From Streptomyces chartreusis NRRL 3882 (lineage in GTDB: Bacteria > Actinomycetota > Actinomycetes > Streptomycetales > Streptomycetaceae), in contig NZ_LT963352.1 in the NCBI RefSeq assembly GCF_900236475.1, positions 8,093,001 to 8,157,000 of the forward strand: DNA of 64,000 nt, written 5' to 3'. Shown one piece after another: positions 43,720 to 52,295 of the stretch (positions are counted from its first letter, which is position 1; the number at the start of each line of letters is the position of its first letter). The notes beneath the pieces were generated by a model, which did no database searches, was not told where the DNA came from, and saw only the letters and a list, made by a program, of their open reading frames with translations. Position numbers and translations under genes: made by a program.

Positions 43720-45183
43720 ATGGCAACGACCGCGGACCGCACCGCCGTACGGGCCGCCACCCTGCGCGACCTGCTCCCGCCGGTCACCCGGCGCCGCACC
43801 CGGATCGGGCTGGTCGCCGGCGGACTCGGCACGTACTGGCCGCAGTTCCCGGGGCTCCTCCCGCAGCTGAAGGAGTCGGCCGCCTATGTCGCCGAGCGCT
43901 TCCGGGGGATGGACGCGGAGGTGACCGACGCCGGGTTCGTCTCCGACGCCCGGGAAGGAGCACGCGCCGCCGAGCAGCTGCGCAAGGCCGACTGCGACCT
44001 GATCGTGCTGTTCCTGACGACGTACCTCACCTCCTCGATGGTGCTGCCGATCGCGCAGCGCTCGCACACGCCGGTCCTGGTCATCGACCTCCAGCCGACC
44101 GAGAAGATGGACCACGCCTCCTTCGACACCGGCGCCTGGCTGGCCTACTGCGGCCAGTGCCCCGTCCCGGAGGTCGGCAACGTCTTCCGGCGCGCCGGCA
44201 TCCCCTTCCGGTCGGTCTCGGGCTGGCTGTGGCAGGAGTCCGCCTGGCGTCGCATCGAACAGTGGATCCGGGCGGCGCACATCCGCGCCGCGCTCCGGCA
44301 CGCCCGGCACGGCCTCATGGGGCACGTGTATCCCGGCATGCTCGACGTGCAGACCGATCCGACGCTGCTGTCCACGACGTTCGGCTCGCACGTGGAGGTA
44401 CTGGAGTTCGACGACCTGCGGCACCGGGTGGAGCGCGTGACCGAGCAGGAGACCCGGGAGCGGATGGCGCTCGCCCGGCAGGTCTTCACCCTCGACGACA
44501 GTGTGGTGGAGGAGGACTTCGCCTGGGGCGCGACCGTGTCGGTCGCCCTGGACCGGCTCGTCGCGGACTTCCAGCTCGACAGCCTCGCGTACTACCACCG
44601 GGGCCTCGACGGGGAGCTGCACGAGCGGCTCGGTGCCGGCATGATCCTGGGCGCCTCCCTGCTCACGGCCCGGGGCGTGCCGGCGGCCGGGGAGTTCGAA
44701 CTGCGCACCAGCGTCGCCCAGCTCGCCTCCCAGAGCGTCGGCGCCGGCGGCTCCTTCACCGAGATCCAGGCCCTCAACTTCGAGGACGGCGTCGTGGAGA
44801 TGGGCCACGACGGACCCGCCCACCTCGCGGTCAGCGCCCGTGATCCCCTGCTGCGCGGCCTCGGCGTCTACCACGGCAAGCGCGGCTGGGGCGTCAGCGT
44901 CGAGTTCGACGTCCAGCACGGGCCCGTCACCCTGCTCGGCCTCGGCCAGGACGCCGATGGCAGTCTGTCCTTCGTCACCTCCGAGGGCACCGTCGTACCG
45001 GGGCCCCTGCTGGAGATCGGCAACACCACCAGCCGCGTCGACTTCGGCCGCGATCCGGGCGAATGGGTGGACGCGTGGAGCGCCACGGGTGTCGGCCACC
45101 ACTGGTCCCTCGCGGTCGGCCACCACGCGGCCGACTTCAGGGCGGCGGCGAGTCTGCTGGGCATCGACCACCGCGACGTGTGA
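43720..45183 (+). CDS. L-arabinose/L-fucose isomerase-fold protein
   Basis: A 487-residue cytoplasmic protein with the arabinose/fucose isomerase architecture: an N-terminal Rossmann-like domain (RIGLVAGGLGTYWPQFPGLLPQLKE), a middle domain (HGLMGHVYPGMLDVQTDPTLLSTTFGSHVEVLEFDDL) and a C-terminal beta barrel. Candidate metal ligands are Glu/His in the DGELHERLGAGMI and the C-terminal VGHHWSLAVGHHA regions. Length matches AraA (about 500 residues), but it is clearly diverged and may act on another sugar. Co-directional with the MFS gene, 31 bases apart, ATG after AAGGAG. Confidence 0.8.
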   Translation: MATTADRTAVRAATLRDLLPPVTRRRTRIGLVAGGLGTYWPQFPGLLPQLKESAAYVAERFRGMDAEVTDAGFVSDAREGARAAEQLRKADCDLIVLFLTTYLTSSMVLPIAQRSHTPVLVIDLQPTEKMDHASFDTGAWLAYCGQCPVPEVGNVFRRAGIPFRSVSGWLWQESAWRRIEQWIRAAHIRAALRHARHGLMGHVYPGMLDVQTDPTLLSTTFGSHVEVLEFDDLRHRVERVTEQETRERMALARQVFTLDDSVVEEDFAWGATVSVALDRLVADFQLDSLAYYHRGLDGELHERLGAGMILGASLLTARGVPAAGEFELRTSVAQLASQSVGAGGSFTEIQALNFEDGVVEMGHDGPAHLAVSARDPLLRGLGVYHGKRGWGVSVEFDVQHGPVTLLGLGQDADGSLSFVTSEGTVVPGPLLEIGNTTSRVDFGRDPGEWVDAWSATGVGHHWSLAVGHHAADFRAAASLLGIDHRDV

Positions 45184-45197
45184 CGGGGGAATGGGTG

Positions 45198-45223
45198 TCG
45201 CACCCACCCGGAGATGGGTGCGA
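45198..45223 (+). terminator. hairpin after the isomerase-like gene
   Basis: TCGCACCCA pairs perfectly with TGGGTGCGA around an 8-base loop. Flanking GGTG and CACC extend the pairing. It starts 15 bases after the stop codon and should end the MFS/isomerase transcript. Confidence 0.65.
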
Positions 45224-45422
45224 TCACCGATGGTGACGGGCCCGGGGCCCGTGTGAGGCTGGCAGGGTCGCCGAGGTTCGCGCCGATCGCCATGGCCGCG
45301 GCCTCGGCCGGTGCCCAGACGCGTACGGCGCCGTCCGACCCGGCCCCACGAAGGAGGAGCCCCTATCCATCCCTGCACGGTGAAACGATCCGCCCCCTGC
45401 GCGCCCACGAAGGCGGTGATCC

Positions 45423-46703
45423 GTGGGACACGCTGACAGCCTTCTCGCCATGGGCGGTGCCTTCCTGGCCGCCGCCTTCCTCGCCCGCCTCGGCGGCAGG
45501 ATCGGACTCCCGACGATCCCGCTGTTCATGCTCGCGGGCATCCTGCTCGGACCGCACACCCCGGGCCTGGTCATCGTCGAGGACGCACACGACTTCGAGA
45601 TGCTCTCCGCGCTCGGACTGGTGCTGCTGCTGTTCTACCTGGGCCTGGAGTTCCACCTCGACGACCTCAAGAGCGGCGGCCGGCGCCTGCTGACCGCGGG
45701 CGGCATCTATCTGCTGCTGAACGTCGGCGCCGGGCTGGCCTTCGGGTTCGCACTGGGCTGGGGCGTCCGGGAGGCGCTGGTGCTCGCCGGTGTCCTGGGG
45801 ATCTCCTCGTCCGCCATCGTCACCAAGATCCTCATCGACCAGGGCCGCATCGGCCGCCCGGAGACACGTCTCATCCTGGGCGTCATCGTCGTCGAGGACA
45901 TCTTCCTGGCCCTCTACCTCGCCGCGCTCCAGCCGGTCATCAGCGGCGCCGAGGGCGTCGGCGACATGGTCCTCCAGGGCGCCAAGGCCTTCGGCTTCCT
46001 GCTGGTACTGGCCGCGGCCGCCCGTTACGGCACGAAACTGGCCGGCCGTCTGATCGTGTCCCGCGACAACGAACTGCTCGTCATCAGCTTCCTCGGCGCG
46101 GCCGTCCTCGTGGCGGGAGTCGCCGAGGTCCTCGGGGTCGCCGACGCCATCGGCGCGTTCATGGTGGGCCTGATCCTGGCCGGCACGCCCTCCGGCCCGC
46201 GCATCCGGGAGCTCGTGCATCCGCTGCGCGACGCCTTCGCGGCGATCTTCTTCTTCGCCTTCGGGCTCTCCATCGACCCCGGCGACATCGTCTCGGTCGT
46301 CGGCCCGGTCACCGCGGCGGCGGTACTGACCGTCGTCATGAACGTCGCCGCGGGACTCCTCGTCGCCCGCGTGTACCGCTACGGCACGGAGCCCGCCGCC
46401 GAGATCGCCACCACCCTCGTGGCCCGCGGGGAGTTCGCGCTGATCCTGGCCGCCATGGCCGCCAGCGCCGGACTCGACGCCCGGCTCGCCCCGTTCATCG
46501 CCGGGTACGTCCTCGTCCTCGCGATCCTCGGCCCGATCGCCGCCGGCCAGGCACACCTGCTCGCCCGCGCGCTCCGGGCGGCCCAGGGCCTGCTGCCCGG
46601 CCGCACGGCCCCGTCGTACGACACCGAGCCGCGCTCCCCGGACGACAGCACACCGTCGTCCGCCACCGCCACCGCCGCCCTGCCGGCCGAGGCCGAGCGC
46701 TAG
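45423..46703 (+). CDS. CPA2-family cation:proton antiporter
   Basis: A 426-residue membrane antiporter with about 12 helices. Family segments are GRIGLPTIPLFMLAGILLGPHTPGL, LGLVLLLFYLGLEFHLDDL, LGVIVVEDIFLALYL (acidic ion-path residues), ADAIGAFMVGLILAGTP and VARGEFALIL. Relatives exchange K+ or Na+ for H+, usually with a separate TrkA-C regulatory subunit upstream; none is present here. The C-terminus is a short disordered tail, with no TrkA-N domain. GTG start. The 239-base upstream gap holds the isomerase terminator and presumably its own promoter. Confidence 0.88.
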   Translation: MGHADSLLAMGGAFLAAAFLARLGGRIGLPTIPLFMLAGILLGPHTPGLVIVEDAHDFEMLSALGLVLLLFYLGLEFHLDDLKSGGRRLLTAGGIYLLLNVGAGLAFGFALGWGVREALVLAGVLGISSSAIVTKILIDQGRIGRPETRLILGVIVVEDIFLALYLAALQPVISGAEGVGDMVLQGAKAFGFLLVLAAAARYGTKLAGRLIVSRDNELLVISFLGAAVLVAGVAEVLGVADAIGAFMVGLILAGTPSGPRIRELVHPLRDAFAAIFFFAFGLSIDPGDIVSVVGPVTAAAVLTVVMNVAAGLLVARVYRYGTEPAAEIATTLVARGEFALILAAMAASAGLDARLAPFIAGYVLVLAILGPIAAGQAHLLARALRAAQGLLPGRTAPSYDTEPRSPDDSTPSSATATAALPAEAER

Positions 46704-47006
46704 GTCCTGTCGTCACACTCCCGTCGTCCGCTGACACCCTGCGCGTGCCACCACTCATCCTCGGCCCGAACATCCGCCTTACGGCACGGCGTTCGTACAG
46801 GGCGGCTACCGGGAAGAATGAGGTGCGGGCCCCATGGCGGACGCCGCTGGAGGGGGGAGAAGCTGAAGCCCTGGTGAGACCGGCCGCGCCGCGCGTCGGC
46901 GGGCTGTCTGCCTCCGCACCGTCACGCGGCCCGACACCCCAGGACGTGCCATGGCCTCGGCCGTGCCCTGCCTCGAAGCGCTGTCGGGTTCCGGGAAGGA
47001 GAAGCC
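46704..47006. other. intergenic region before the DUF3040 gene
   Basis: About 300 bases without a supported gene. Its first bases (CTAGGTCCTGTCG, from 46702) match 12 of 13 bases of the MITE-like end at 38069, but no opposite end was found nearby. AGGAGAAGCC immediately before 47007 is the ribosome site for the next gene. Confidence 0.4.
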
Positions 47007-47294
47007 GTGCCCCAGTCCGAAGACGCACGTCTCGTCGACCTCGAAGCGCGACTCGAGCGGGAGGACCCCAGGTTCACCCGGGCCATGAGAGCCGGCCGCC
47101 CGGCCCGGCCCCGGGAGTACCGGCGTACCGGAGCCTGGTGGGCCCTGGCCCTCGGCGTGGCCGTCCTGGGCTCCGGCATCGCCCTGGCACAAGGGCTGAT
47201 CATCGCGACCGGGCTGGTCCTCGTCGGCATGGCGGCCCAACTGGTCGACCCGGACCCGAGCCGCCTGGGGCGTCAACGGCAGAGGCGATGGTGA
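47007..47294 (+). CDS. DUF3040 membrane protein
   Basis: A 95-residue actinobacterial protein of the DUF3040 family. A conserved N-terminal acidic/basic motif (SEDARLVDLEARLEREDPRFTRAMRAG) precedes two adjacent hydrophobic segments (GAWWALALGVAVLGSGIALAQGLIIATGLVLVGMAAQL) and a basic tail. Function unknown; members are small bitopic or hairpin membrane proteins. GTG start just after AGGAGAAGCC. Its stop overlaps the start of a 42-codon ORF. Confidence 0.82.
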   Translation: MPQSEDARLVDLEARLEREDPRFTRAMRAGRPARPREYRRTGAWWALALGVAVLGSGIALAQGLIIATGLVLVGMAAQLVDPDPSRLGRQRQRRW

Positions 47295-47416
47295 AGCGCG
47301 CGGCGGACAGGCCCTACGGGGAGGAGGTCGCCGATCTCGGCGCCGTCCTCGGACAGCCGCATCCCGGAGGCGGCTCCCGCGGGGCGGCGGGTGCCGCCGT
47401 CAGGGTGTGGTTGTAA
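47288..47416 (+). CDS. possible 42-residue ORF coupled to DUF3040
   Basis: ATGGTGA overlaps the DUF3040 stop codon, so translational coupling is possible. The ORF has strong G/C at third codon positions and ends TAA. It has no recognisable motif. It may be a real microprotein or a remnant of a longer gene tail. Confidence 0.25.
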   Translation: MVKRAADRPYGEEVADLGAVLGQPHPGGGSRGAAGAAVRVWL

Positions 47417-47535
47417 CCCGTGTGAACGCTCTGGATGGTGAGACGGCCCGGCATGACTGACGGTGGTTCACGTCAAGGCCGGTCTCGTGAGCTGGCGAGG
47501 CGTCAGCGCCCGGCCCGCGACGGAAGGACTCACCG

Positions 47536-48243
47536 ATGCGCTCTGCCCGCATGCTGCTCGCGACGGCCACGGCCACGGCCGCCCTCGCGATCGCCGCACC
47601 CGCCGCCTACGCCGAGGCGATGGGTGACTGGGACCACGACAACACTTCCTACAGCAAGGAGCACGACAAGGACGGCAAACACCACGCGCCGCGCGGCGGG
47701 GTACACACGGGTGGCGGAGCCCTGGCCGCGGTGACCTCGGACGACTGGGACAACGCCAAGCACGACGAGCACGGCAAGGACGACGAGCACGGCAAGCACG
47801 GCAAGCACGACGAGCACGGCAAGCACGACGAGCACGGCAAGCACGACGAGCACGGCAAGGGCGACGAGCACGGCAAGCCGCATGGCGCGGTGCACACGGG
47901 TGGCGGAGCGCTCGCCGCGGTGACCTCGGACGACGACTGGGACAACGCCAAGCACGACCGGGACACCTACAAGGACGACGAGCACGGCGACGACCCCTGG
48001 GGCGACAAGCAGGACGAGGAACCCTGGGGCGACGAGCACGACGGCCAGGGCAAGCACGACGAGCACGACGAGGGCTCCTGGCAGGGCGACAAGCACGACA
48101 AGCCGCGCGGCGGCATGCACACCGGTGGCGGCGCACTGGCCGCCGCGCCGGGTGTCACGGCCGGCGGTCTCGCGGTGCTGGCGGTGGCCGGCACCGGCCT
48201 GTACGCCCTGCGGCGCCAGAAGGCCTCCCGGGGCGTGGCATGA
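47536..48243 (+). CDS. secreted His/Asp-rich repeat protein with C-terminal anchor
   Basis: A 235-residue surface protein. A Sec signal (residues 1-26, cleavage near AYA-EA) leads to two copies of a module HTGGGALAAVTSDD(D)WDNAKHD, near residues 57 and 121, separated by tandem KHDEHG hexapeptides. A third HTGGGALAAAPG precedes a C-terminal helix (GGLAVLAVAGTGLYAL) and a basic tail. This is a sortase- or membrane-anchor-like end, without a clear LPxTG or LAxTG motif. The roughly 30 His and many Asp/Glu residues would bind Zn, Ni or Cu. The sortase gene follows. Confidence 0.75.
   Translation: MRSARMLLATATATAALAIAAPAAYAEAMGDWDHDNTSYSKEHDKDGKHHAPRGGVHTGGGALAAVTSDDWDNAKHDEHGKDDEHGKHGKHDEHGKHDEHGKHDEHGKGDEHGKPHGAVHTGGGALAAVTSDDDWDNAKHDRDTYKDDEHGDDPWGDKQDEEPWGDEHDGQGKHDEHDEGSWQGDKHDKPRGGMHTGGGALAAAPGVTAGGLAVLAVAGTGLYALRRQKASRGVA
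47758..47874 (+). repeat. 18-bp tandem repeats coding KHDEHG
   Basis: Six 18-base units close to AAGCACGACGAGCACGGC, plus one half unit at 47794-47802, encode hexapeptide KHDEHG and variants (KDDEHG, KGDEHG). The near-identity of units 47803-47856 indicates recent slippage or recombination, so copy number may vary between strains. Confidence 0.85.
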
Positions 48244-48375
48244 CGGAGGCCTGACCTCATGCCGCCGTGGCCGCCGCACGTGCTCCTCGCGTCGCGGCGG
48301 CCCGGCTCGTCCTCCCGCATGTCCTGTCCGCTGCCGTTTCCGTTCCGCTGCCGTGCCCGAATGAGGTGGTCTCCG

Positions 48376-49101
48376 ATGGCAGCCAGCCCCGTCCCCCCTG
48401 CCGAGCCCGGCCCCACGCCGTCGAGGCGGCGGCTCCGTACCGTCGTGACGGTCCTGTGGAGTGTCGCCGCCCTGGTCCTGACCGTGAGCATGGTCGCCGG
48501 CCGTGGCGAGTCGGCGTCCGACGCCGGCGGCCCGCCGCACGCCCCACCGGCCGTCTCGTCGGCCTCATCCGCCGCCTCCGCCGTGCCCGACGCGCCGCCC
48601 TCGTCCGCGGCGCCGCACCGGCCCGCCGCGTCCGGGGCCGGCCGCCATCTGCCGCGGTCCCGGCCGGTCCGCCTGTACATCCCCAAGATCTCGGTGAACG
48701 CGCCCTTCACCGACCTCGTCATCGGCCGCACGGGTCAGCTCGAACCACCACCGGCCCACGACACCAACCTCGTCGGCTGGTACGCCAAGGGCGTCTCGCC
48801 CGGCGAGGCCGGAACCGCGATCATCGCCGGGCACGTGGACACCGCTACGTCACCGGCCGTGTTCGCGGGGCTCAGCGAGCTGAAGAAGGGCGACCGGTTC
48901 CACGTGGCGCGAGCCGACGGCAGCAGGGCGACCTTCGTGGTGGACGACGCGGAGTCCTTCGACAAGGACGACTTCCCCAGCGAGCGCGTGTACGGCGACA
49001 CCCCCGACGCCCAGGTCCGGCTCATCACGTGCTCGGGTCCCTACGACCGCCAGGCCCGGGACTACACCGAGAACCTGGTCGTGTTCGCCCACCTCGTCTG
49101 A
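48376..49101 (+). CDS. class F sortase
   Basis: A 241-residue membrane-bound transpeptidase. An N-terminal helix (VVTVLWSVAALVLTVSMVAG) and a Ser/Ala/Pro spacer precede the sortase barrel. Catalytic residues are His153 (AGHVDT), Cys219 (LITCSG) and a downstream Arg (YDRQARDY). The VRLYIPKISVNAPF start is typical of class F. The ATG at 48376 has GAGGTGG upstream; earlier in-frame ATGs would add a proline-rich leader. The natural substrate is unknown. The adjacent repeat protein is a candidate, despite lacking a standard sorting motif. Confidence 0.88.
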   Translation: MAASPVPPAEPGPTPSRRRLRTVVTVLWSVAALVLTVSMVAGRGESASDAGGPPHAPPAVSSASSAASAVPDAPPSSAAPHRPAASGAGRHLPRSRPVRLYIPKISVNAPFTDLVIGRTGQLEPPPAHDTNLVGWYAKGVSPGEAGTAIIAGHVDTATSPAVFAGLSELKKGDRFHVARADGSRATFVVDDAESFDKDDFPSERVYGDTPDAQVRLITCSGPYDRQARDYTENLVVFAHLV

Positions 49102-49185
49102 TGTCGGGCCCCGGCCTGACTTGGTGTTTTAAAGTGACTGCCACCAGTTCAGGCGACTGTGGGACCTGTGAGGTATTCGCGAACC

Positions 49186-51084
49186 ATGACGACTGAAACG
49201 TTTGAGTTCCAGGTAGAGGCACGTCAGCTGCTCCAGCTGATGATCCACTCGGTCTACTCGAACAAGGATGTCTTCCTGCGGGAGCTCGTCTCCAACGCCT
49301 CCGACGCGCTGGACAAGCTGCGCCTGGAGAAGCTGCGGGACGACTCGCTCGACGCCGACGTGTCCGACCTGCACATCGAGATCGACGTCGACAAGGAGGC
49401 CCGTACCCTCACCGTGCGGGACAACGGCATCGGGATGTCGTACGACGAGGTCGGACAGCTCATCGGCACCATCGCCAACTCGGGCACGGCCGGCTTCCTG
49501 AAGGAGCTGCGGGAGGCCCAGGACGCGGCGAATGCCGAGGGGCTCATCGGCCAGTTCGGCGTCGGTTTCTACTCCGCCTTCATGGTGGCGGACGAGGTGA
49601 CGCTGGTGACCCGGCGCGCCGGCGAGAGCCAGGGGACCCGCTGGACCTCGCGCGGCGAGTCCACGTACACGCTGGAGAAGGTCGACGACGCGCCGCAAGG
49701 CACCTCCGTCACGCTCCACCTCAAGCCCGCCGACCCGGAGAACCAGCTCCACGACTACACCTCGCCGTGGACGATCAGGGAGATCGTCAAGCGGTACTCG
49801 GACTTCATCACCTGGCCGGTCCGGATGGTCCCGGAGAAGGGCGACGGCGAGGACGCGCCCGAGCCCGAGACGCTGAACTCGATGAAGGCCCTGTGGGCGC
49901 GGTCGCGCGACGAGGTGTCCGACGACGAGTACCACGAGCTGTACAAGCACATCAGCCACGACTGGCGCGAGCCGCTGGAGACGATCCGGCTCCAGGCCGA
50001 GGGCACCTTCGAGTACCAGGCCCTGCTCTTCGTGCCCTCGCACGCTCCGCACGACCTGTTCACGCGGGACTTCAGGCGCGGCGTCCAGCTCTATGTGAAG
50101 CGCGTCTTCATCATGGACGACTGTGAGGCGCTGCTGCCGCCCTACCTCCGTTTCGTGAAGGGCGTCGTCGACGCGCAGGACCTCTCGCTCAACGTCTCCC
50201 GCGAGATCCTGCAGCAGGACCGGCACATCCGGATGATGCAGCGCCGGCTGACGAAGAAGGTCCTCTCCACGGTCAAGGAGATCAGGACCAAGGACGCCGA
50301 CCGCTACGCCACGTTCTGGCGGGAGTTCGGCACCGTCCTGAAGGAGGGCCTGGTCACCGACTCCGAGAACCGGGACGCCATCCTCGCCGTCGCGTCGTTC
50401 GCCACCACGCACGCCGAGGACGAGCCGACCACCCTCGCGCAGTACGTGGAGCGGATGAAGGACGGCCAGGAGGACATCTACTACATCACCGGCGAGTCCC
50501 GGCAGAGCATCGAGAACTCCCCGCACATGGAGGCGTTCCGGGACAAGGGCATCGAGGTCCTGCTGCTCACCGACGCGGTCGACGAGGTGTGGGTCGACGC
50601 CGTCGGCGAGTACGAGGGCAAGAAGCTGCGCTCCGTCACCAAGGGCGAGATCGACCTCGACGGCGAGAAGGACGAGAAGGCCGACGGGGAGCGGGAGAAG
50701 CAGGCCGAGGAGTACGCCGGGCTGCTCGGCTGGATGCGGGAGCAGCTCGACGAGGACATCAAGGAGGTGCGCCTGTCGGCGCGGCTCACCGTCTCACCGG
50801 CCTGCGTCGTCTCGGACGCGCACGACCTGACCCCGGCCCTGGAGAACATGTACCGGGCGATGGGCCAGGAGGTGCCGCGCACCAAGCGGATCCTCGAGCT
50901 CAACCCCGACCACCTGCTGGTGAAGAACCTGAACCAGGCGTACAAGGAGCGCGAGGACCGTTCGGGCCTCGTCGAGTCCGCCGAGCTGCTCCACACGCTT
51001 GCGGTGCTCGCCGAGGGCGGGCAGCCCAAGGACCCCGCGCGCTTCGTCAAGCTCGTGGCCGACCGCCTGGAGCGCACCCTGTAG
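49186..51084 (+). CDS. htpG: molecular chaperone HtpG (Hsp90)
   Basis: A 632-residue cytosolic ATP-dependent chaperone. The GHKL ATPase domain shows [34 protein letters not shown] and [15 protein letters not shown]. The middle domain contains [41 protein letters not shown]. The C-terminal dimerisation domain ends ERTL, with no MEEVD tail, as in bacteria. Length is close to E. coli HtpG (624). ATG 49186 was chosen over an in-frame GTG 27 bases upstream, because GAGG sits between them and conservation begins at MTTETFEFQ. Stand-alone gene. Confidence 0.95.
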
Positions 51085-51096
51085 GCAGGGCGCGCA

Positions 51097-51348
51097 TCAC
51101 CGGGGGTCCGGGGCGTCCGCCGCCCGCGCGCCGGGCGGGGTCGGGCCGGCGCCCGGCGGGACGATCTCGCCCTGGACCACCCGCGGCGCGGCGCCCGCCC
51201 CGGCCTCCTCGTCCTTGGCGGCGCGTGCCTCGGCCTTGAGGATGCGGGCGGACTGGCCCGCCGACCGGGCCAGTTCGGGCAGCTTCCTGGCCCCGATCAC
51301 GGCTATGACGACGATGAGGATGATCGCGAGCTCGCTCAGTCCGAACAT
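51097..51348 (-). CDS. tatA: TatA/TatE-like twin-arginine translocase component
   Basis: An 83-residue protein with the TatA plan: a short N-terminus (MFGLSEL), one helix (AIILIVVIAVIGARKLPELARSAGQSARILKAEARAA) with the typical G-x-x-K-L-P-E-L hinge and amphipathic helix, then a Pro/Ala-rich tail. It would form the pore element for folded-protein export. No tatB or tatC lies nearby, so it is probably an orphan paralogue. Its start overlaps the 3' end of the upstream membrane protein by 13 bases, and GGACAGGA provides the ribosome site. Confidence 0.85.
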   Translation of the reverse strand: MFGLSELAIILIVVIAVIGARKLPELARSAGQSARILKAEARAAKDEEAGAGAAPRVVQGEIVPPGAGPTPPGARAADAPDPR

Positions 51349-51989
51349 GGTGTCCTGTCCTTTCTCGCCCGGGCCGGGCACGGCGCGAGCGTATCGGGCC
51401 GGGAGCCCGGTGTGATCCCCGCCTCGGTGTGTGCGACCGCCGGGTGCCGGAGCAGATGGGGCAGCATGCCGTGGTCGAGCAGGGCCTGCCGCCAGGCGAG
51501 CCGGGCGTGTTCCACGCGGTCGGTCCGCCGGCCCAGGGCCGAGAGCAGGACCGCGCCCAGGGAGAGGAGGCCGGTCACGGCCGCGACGAGCGCCAGCGTC
51601 CAGCCGGCCGCGACGAGCGAGCCGGGCAACGGGCCCGGCGCGTCGGCGACGTGGAGCAGGCAGCCGAGCAGCAGCAGAGCCCCGGCGGAAGCCCCCGCCA
51701 CGAGTGGCGTGAGCACCGCGAGGGCGGGCAGCAGACTGCTGGTGGCCAGCGGGCGCCGCGCGTCCTGCCGGGCGGCGGTCCGTACGGCGAGGTAGGCGCG
51801 GTACGGCTCGCCGGCCGCCGCCGTGATGTCGTCGGCGTGCGCGAGCGCGTGGGCGCGCAGGTGCGCCGCCGTCCGGCCGGTCGGGTCGGCGCGCACGGCG
51901 CCATGGATGTCCGCGGTGCTCAGCGCCTGATCCAGTACGGCTTCGAAGTCCGCGCGGTCCTCGGGGTGGAGGCGGGGCGGATCGGCCAC
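51336..51989 (-). CDS. membrane protein of unknown function upstream of tatA
   Basis: A 217-residue protein. The cytoplasmic N-terminal part (HPEDRADFEAVLDQALSTADIHG...RAHALAHADDITAAAGEPYRAYLAVRTA, residues 5-75) is followed by two hydrophobic segments (LLPALAVLTPLVAGASAGALLLLGCLL and LVAAGWTLALVAAVTGLLSLGAVLLSAL). A final acidic/basic stretch (ARLAWRQALLDHGMLPHLLRH) is typical of streptomycete 'transmembrane transport' hypotheticals. GTG 51989 with AAGGAGACC upstream; a longer in-frame ORF lies across the operator region. Coupled to the TatA gene. Confidence 0.7.
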   Translation of the reverse strand: MADPPRLHPEDRADFEAVLDQALSTADIHGAVRADPTGRTAAHLRAHALAHADDITAAAGEPYRAYLAVRTAARQDARRPLATSSLLPALAVLTPLVAGASAGALLLLGCLLHVADAPGPLPGSLVAAGWTLALVAAVTGLLSLGAVLLSALGRRTDRVEHARLAWRQALLDHGMLPHLLRHPAVAHTEAGITPGSRPDTLAPCPARARKDRTPCSD

Positions 51990-52041
51990 GAGGTCTCCTT
52001 GTCGGTTGCTGTGTCGGACGTCGGTACCGAACACAGCAAAA

Positions 52042-52057
52042 TCTACAGCACTGTAGA
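52042..52057. promoter_or_regulatory. TCTACAG-CA-CTGTAGA palindrome
   Basis: A perfect 7-bp inverted repeat with a 2-base spacer, 53 bases upstream of the membrane-protein/TatA pair, in an A/T-rich pocket (AGCAAAATCTACAG). It is probably an operator. TACA/TGTA cores are known for BlaI/MecI/CopY repressors, but the spacing differs. Confidence 0.6.
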
Positions 52058-52245
52058 AGTGGAGGTGGCGCGGACCCGCGGATCTGTGCGATCCCCGCAC
52101 GAGCACGGCCGGGCGGCGAGAGGAGAGGCGGGCCGACGGAGGCGTCGGCAAGGCCGCGATTCCGGCGCTGTGCGCGGTGCCGTACTGCCGAACGGCGTCT
52201 GCGTGGTCGTGCTCAGCCGCGCTGTCCGCCTTCGGTGAGACGGAA

Positions 52246-52278
52246 GTCGCCTCCGGCGCCGAAGCGGCCGGAGGCGAC
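52246..52278. terminator. 12-bp stem hairpin
   Basis: GTCGCCTCCGGC pairs with GCCGGAGGCGAC around a 9-base loop. It is the second of two tandem hairpins met by transcription leaving the 52350-54902 gene on the minus strand. Confidence 0.65.
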
Positions 52279-52295
52279 GAAGTCCTCGTACCGTC

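Noticed and set aside
47758..47874. Regular repeats considered as a CRISPR array
   Set aside because: Units are 18 bp, contiguous and in frame, coding for KHDEHG. There are no unique spacers and no cas genes.
49192..49203. AACGTT core in the first codons of htpG as a fourth LacI site
   Set aside because: The sequence (GAAACGTTTGAG) lacks the AACGTTTTT nonamer, lies in coding sequence and is far from the sugar genes; likely chance.
52042..52057. BlaI/MecI-type operator
   Set aside because: The TACA and TGTA halves are four bases apart instead of two, and no BlaI-type regulator lies nearby, so only an unassigned palindrome is claimed.
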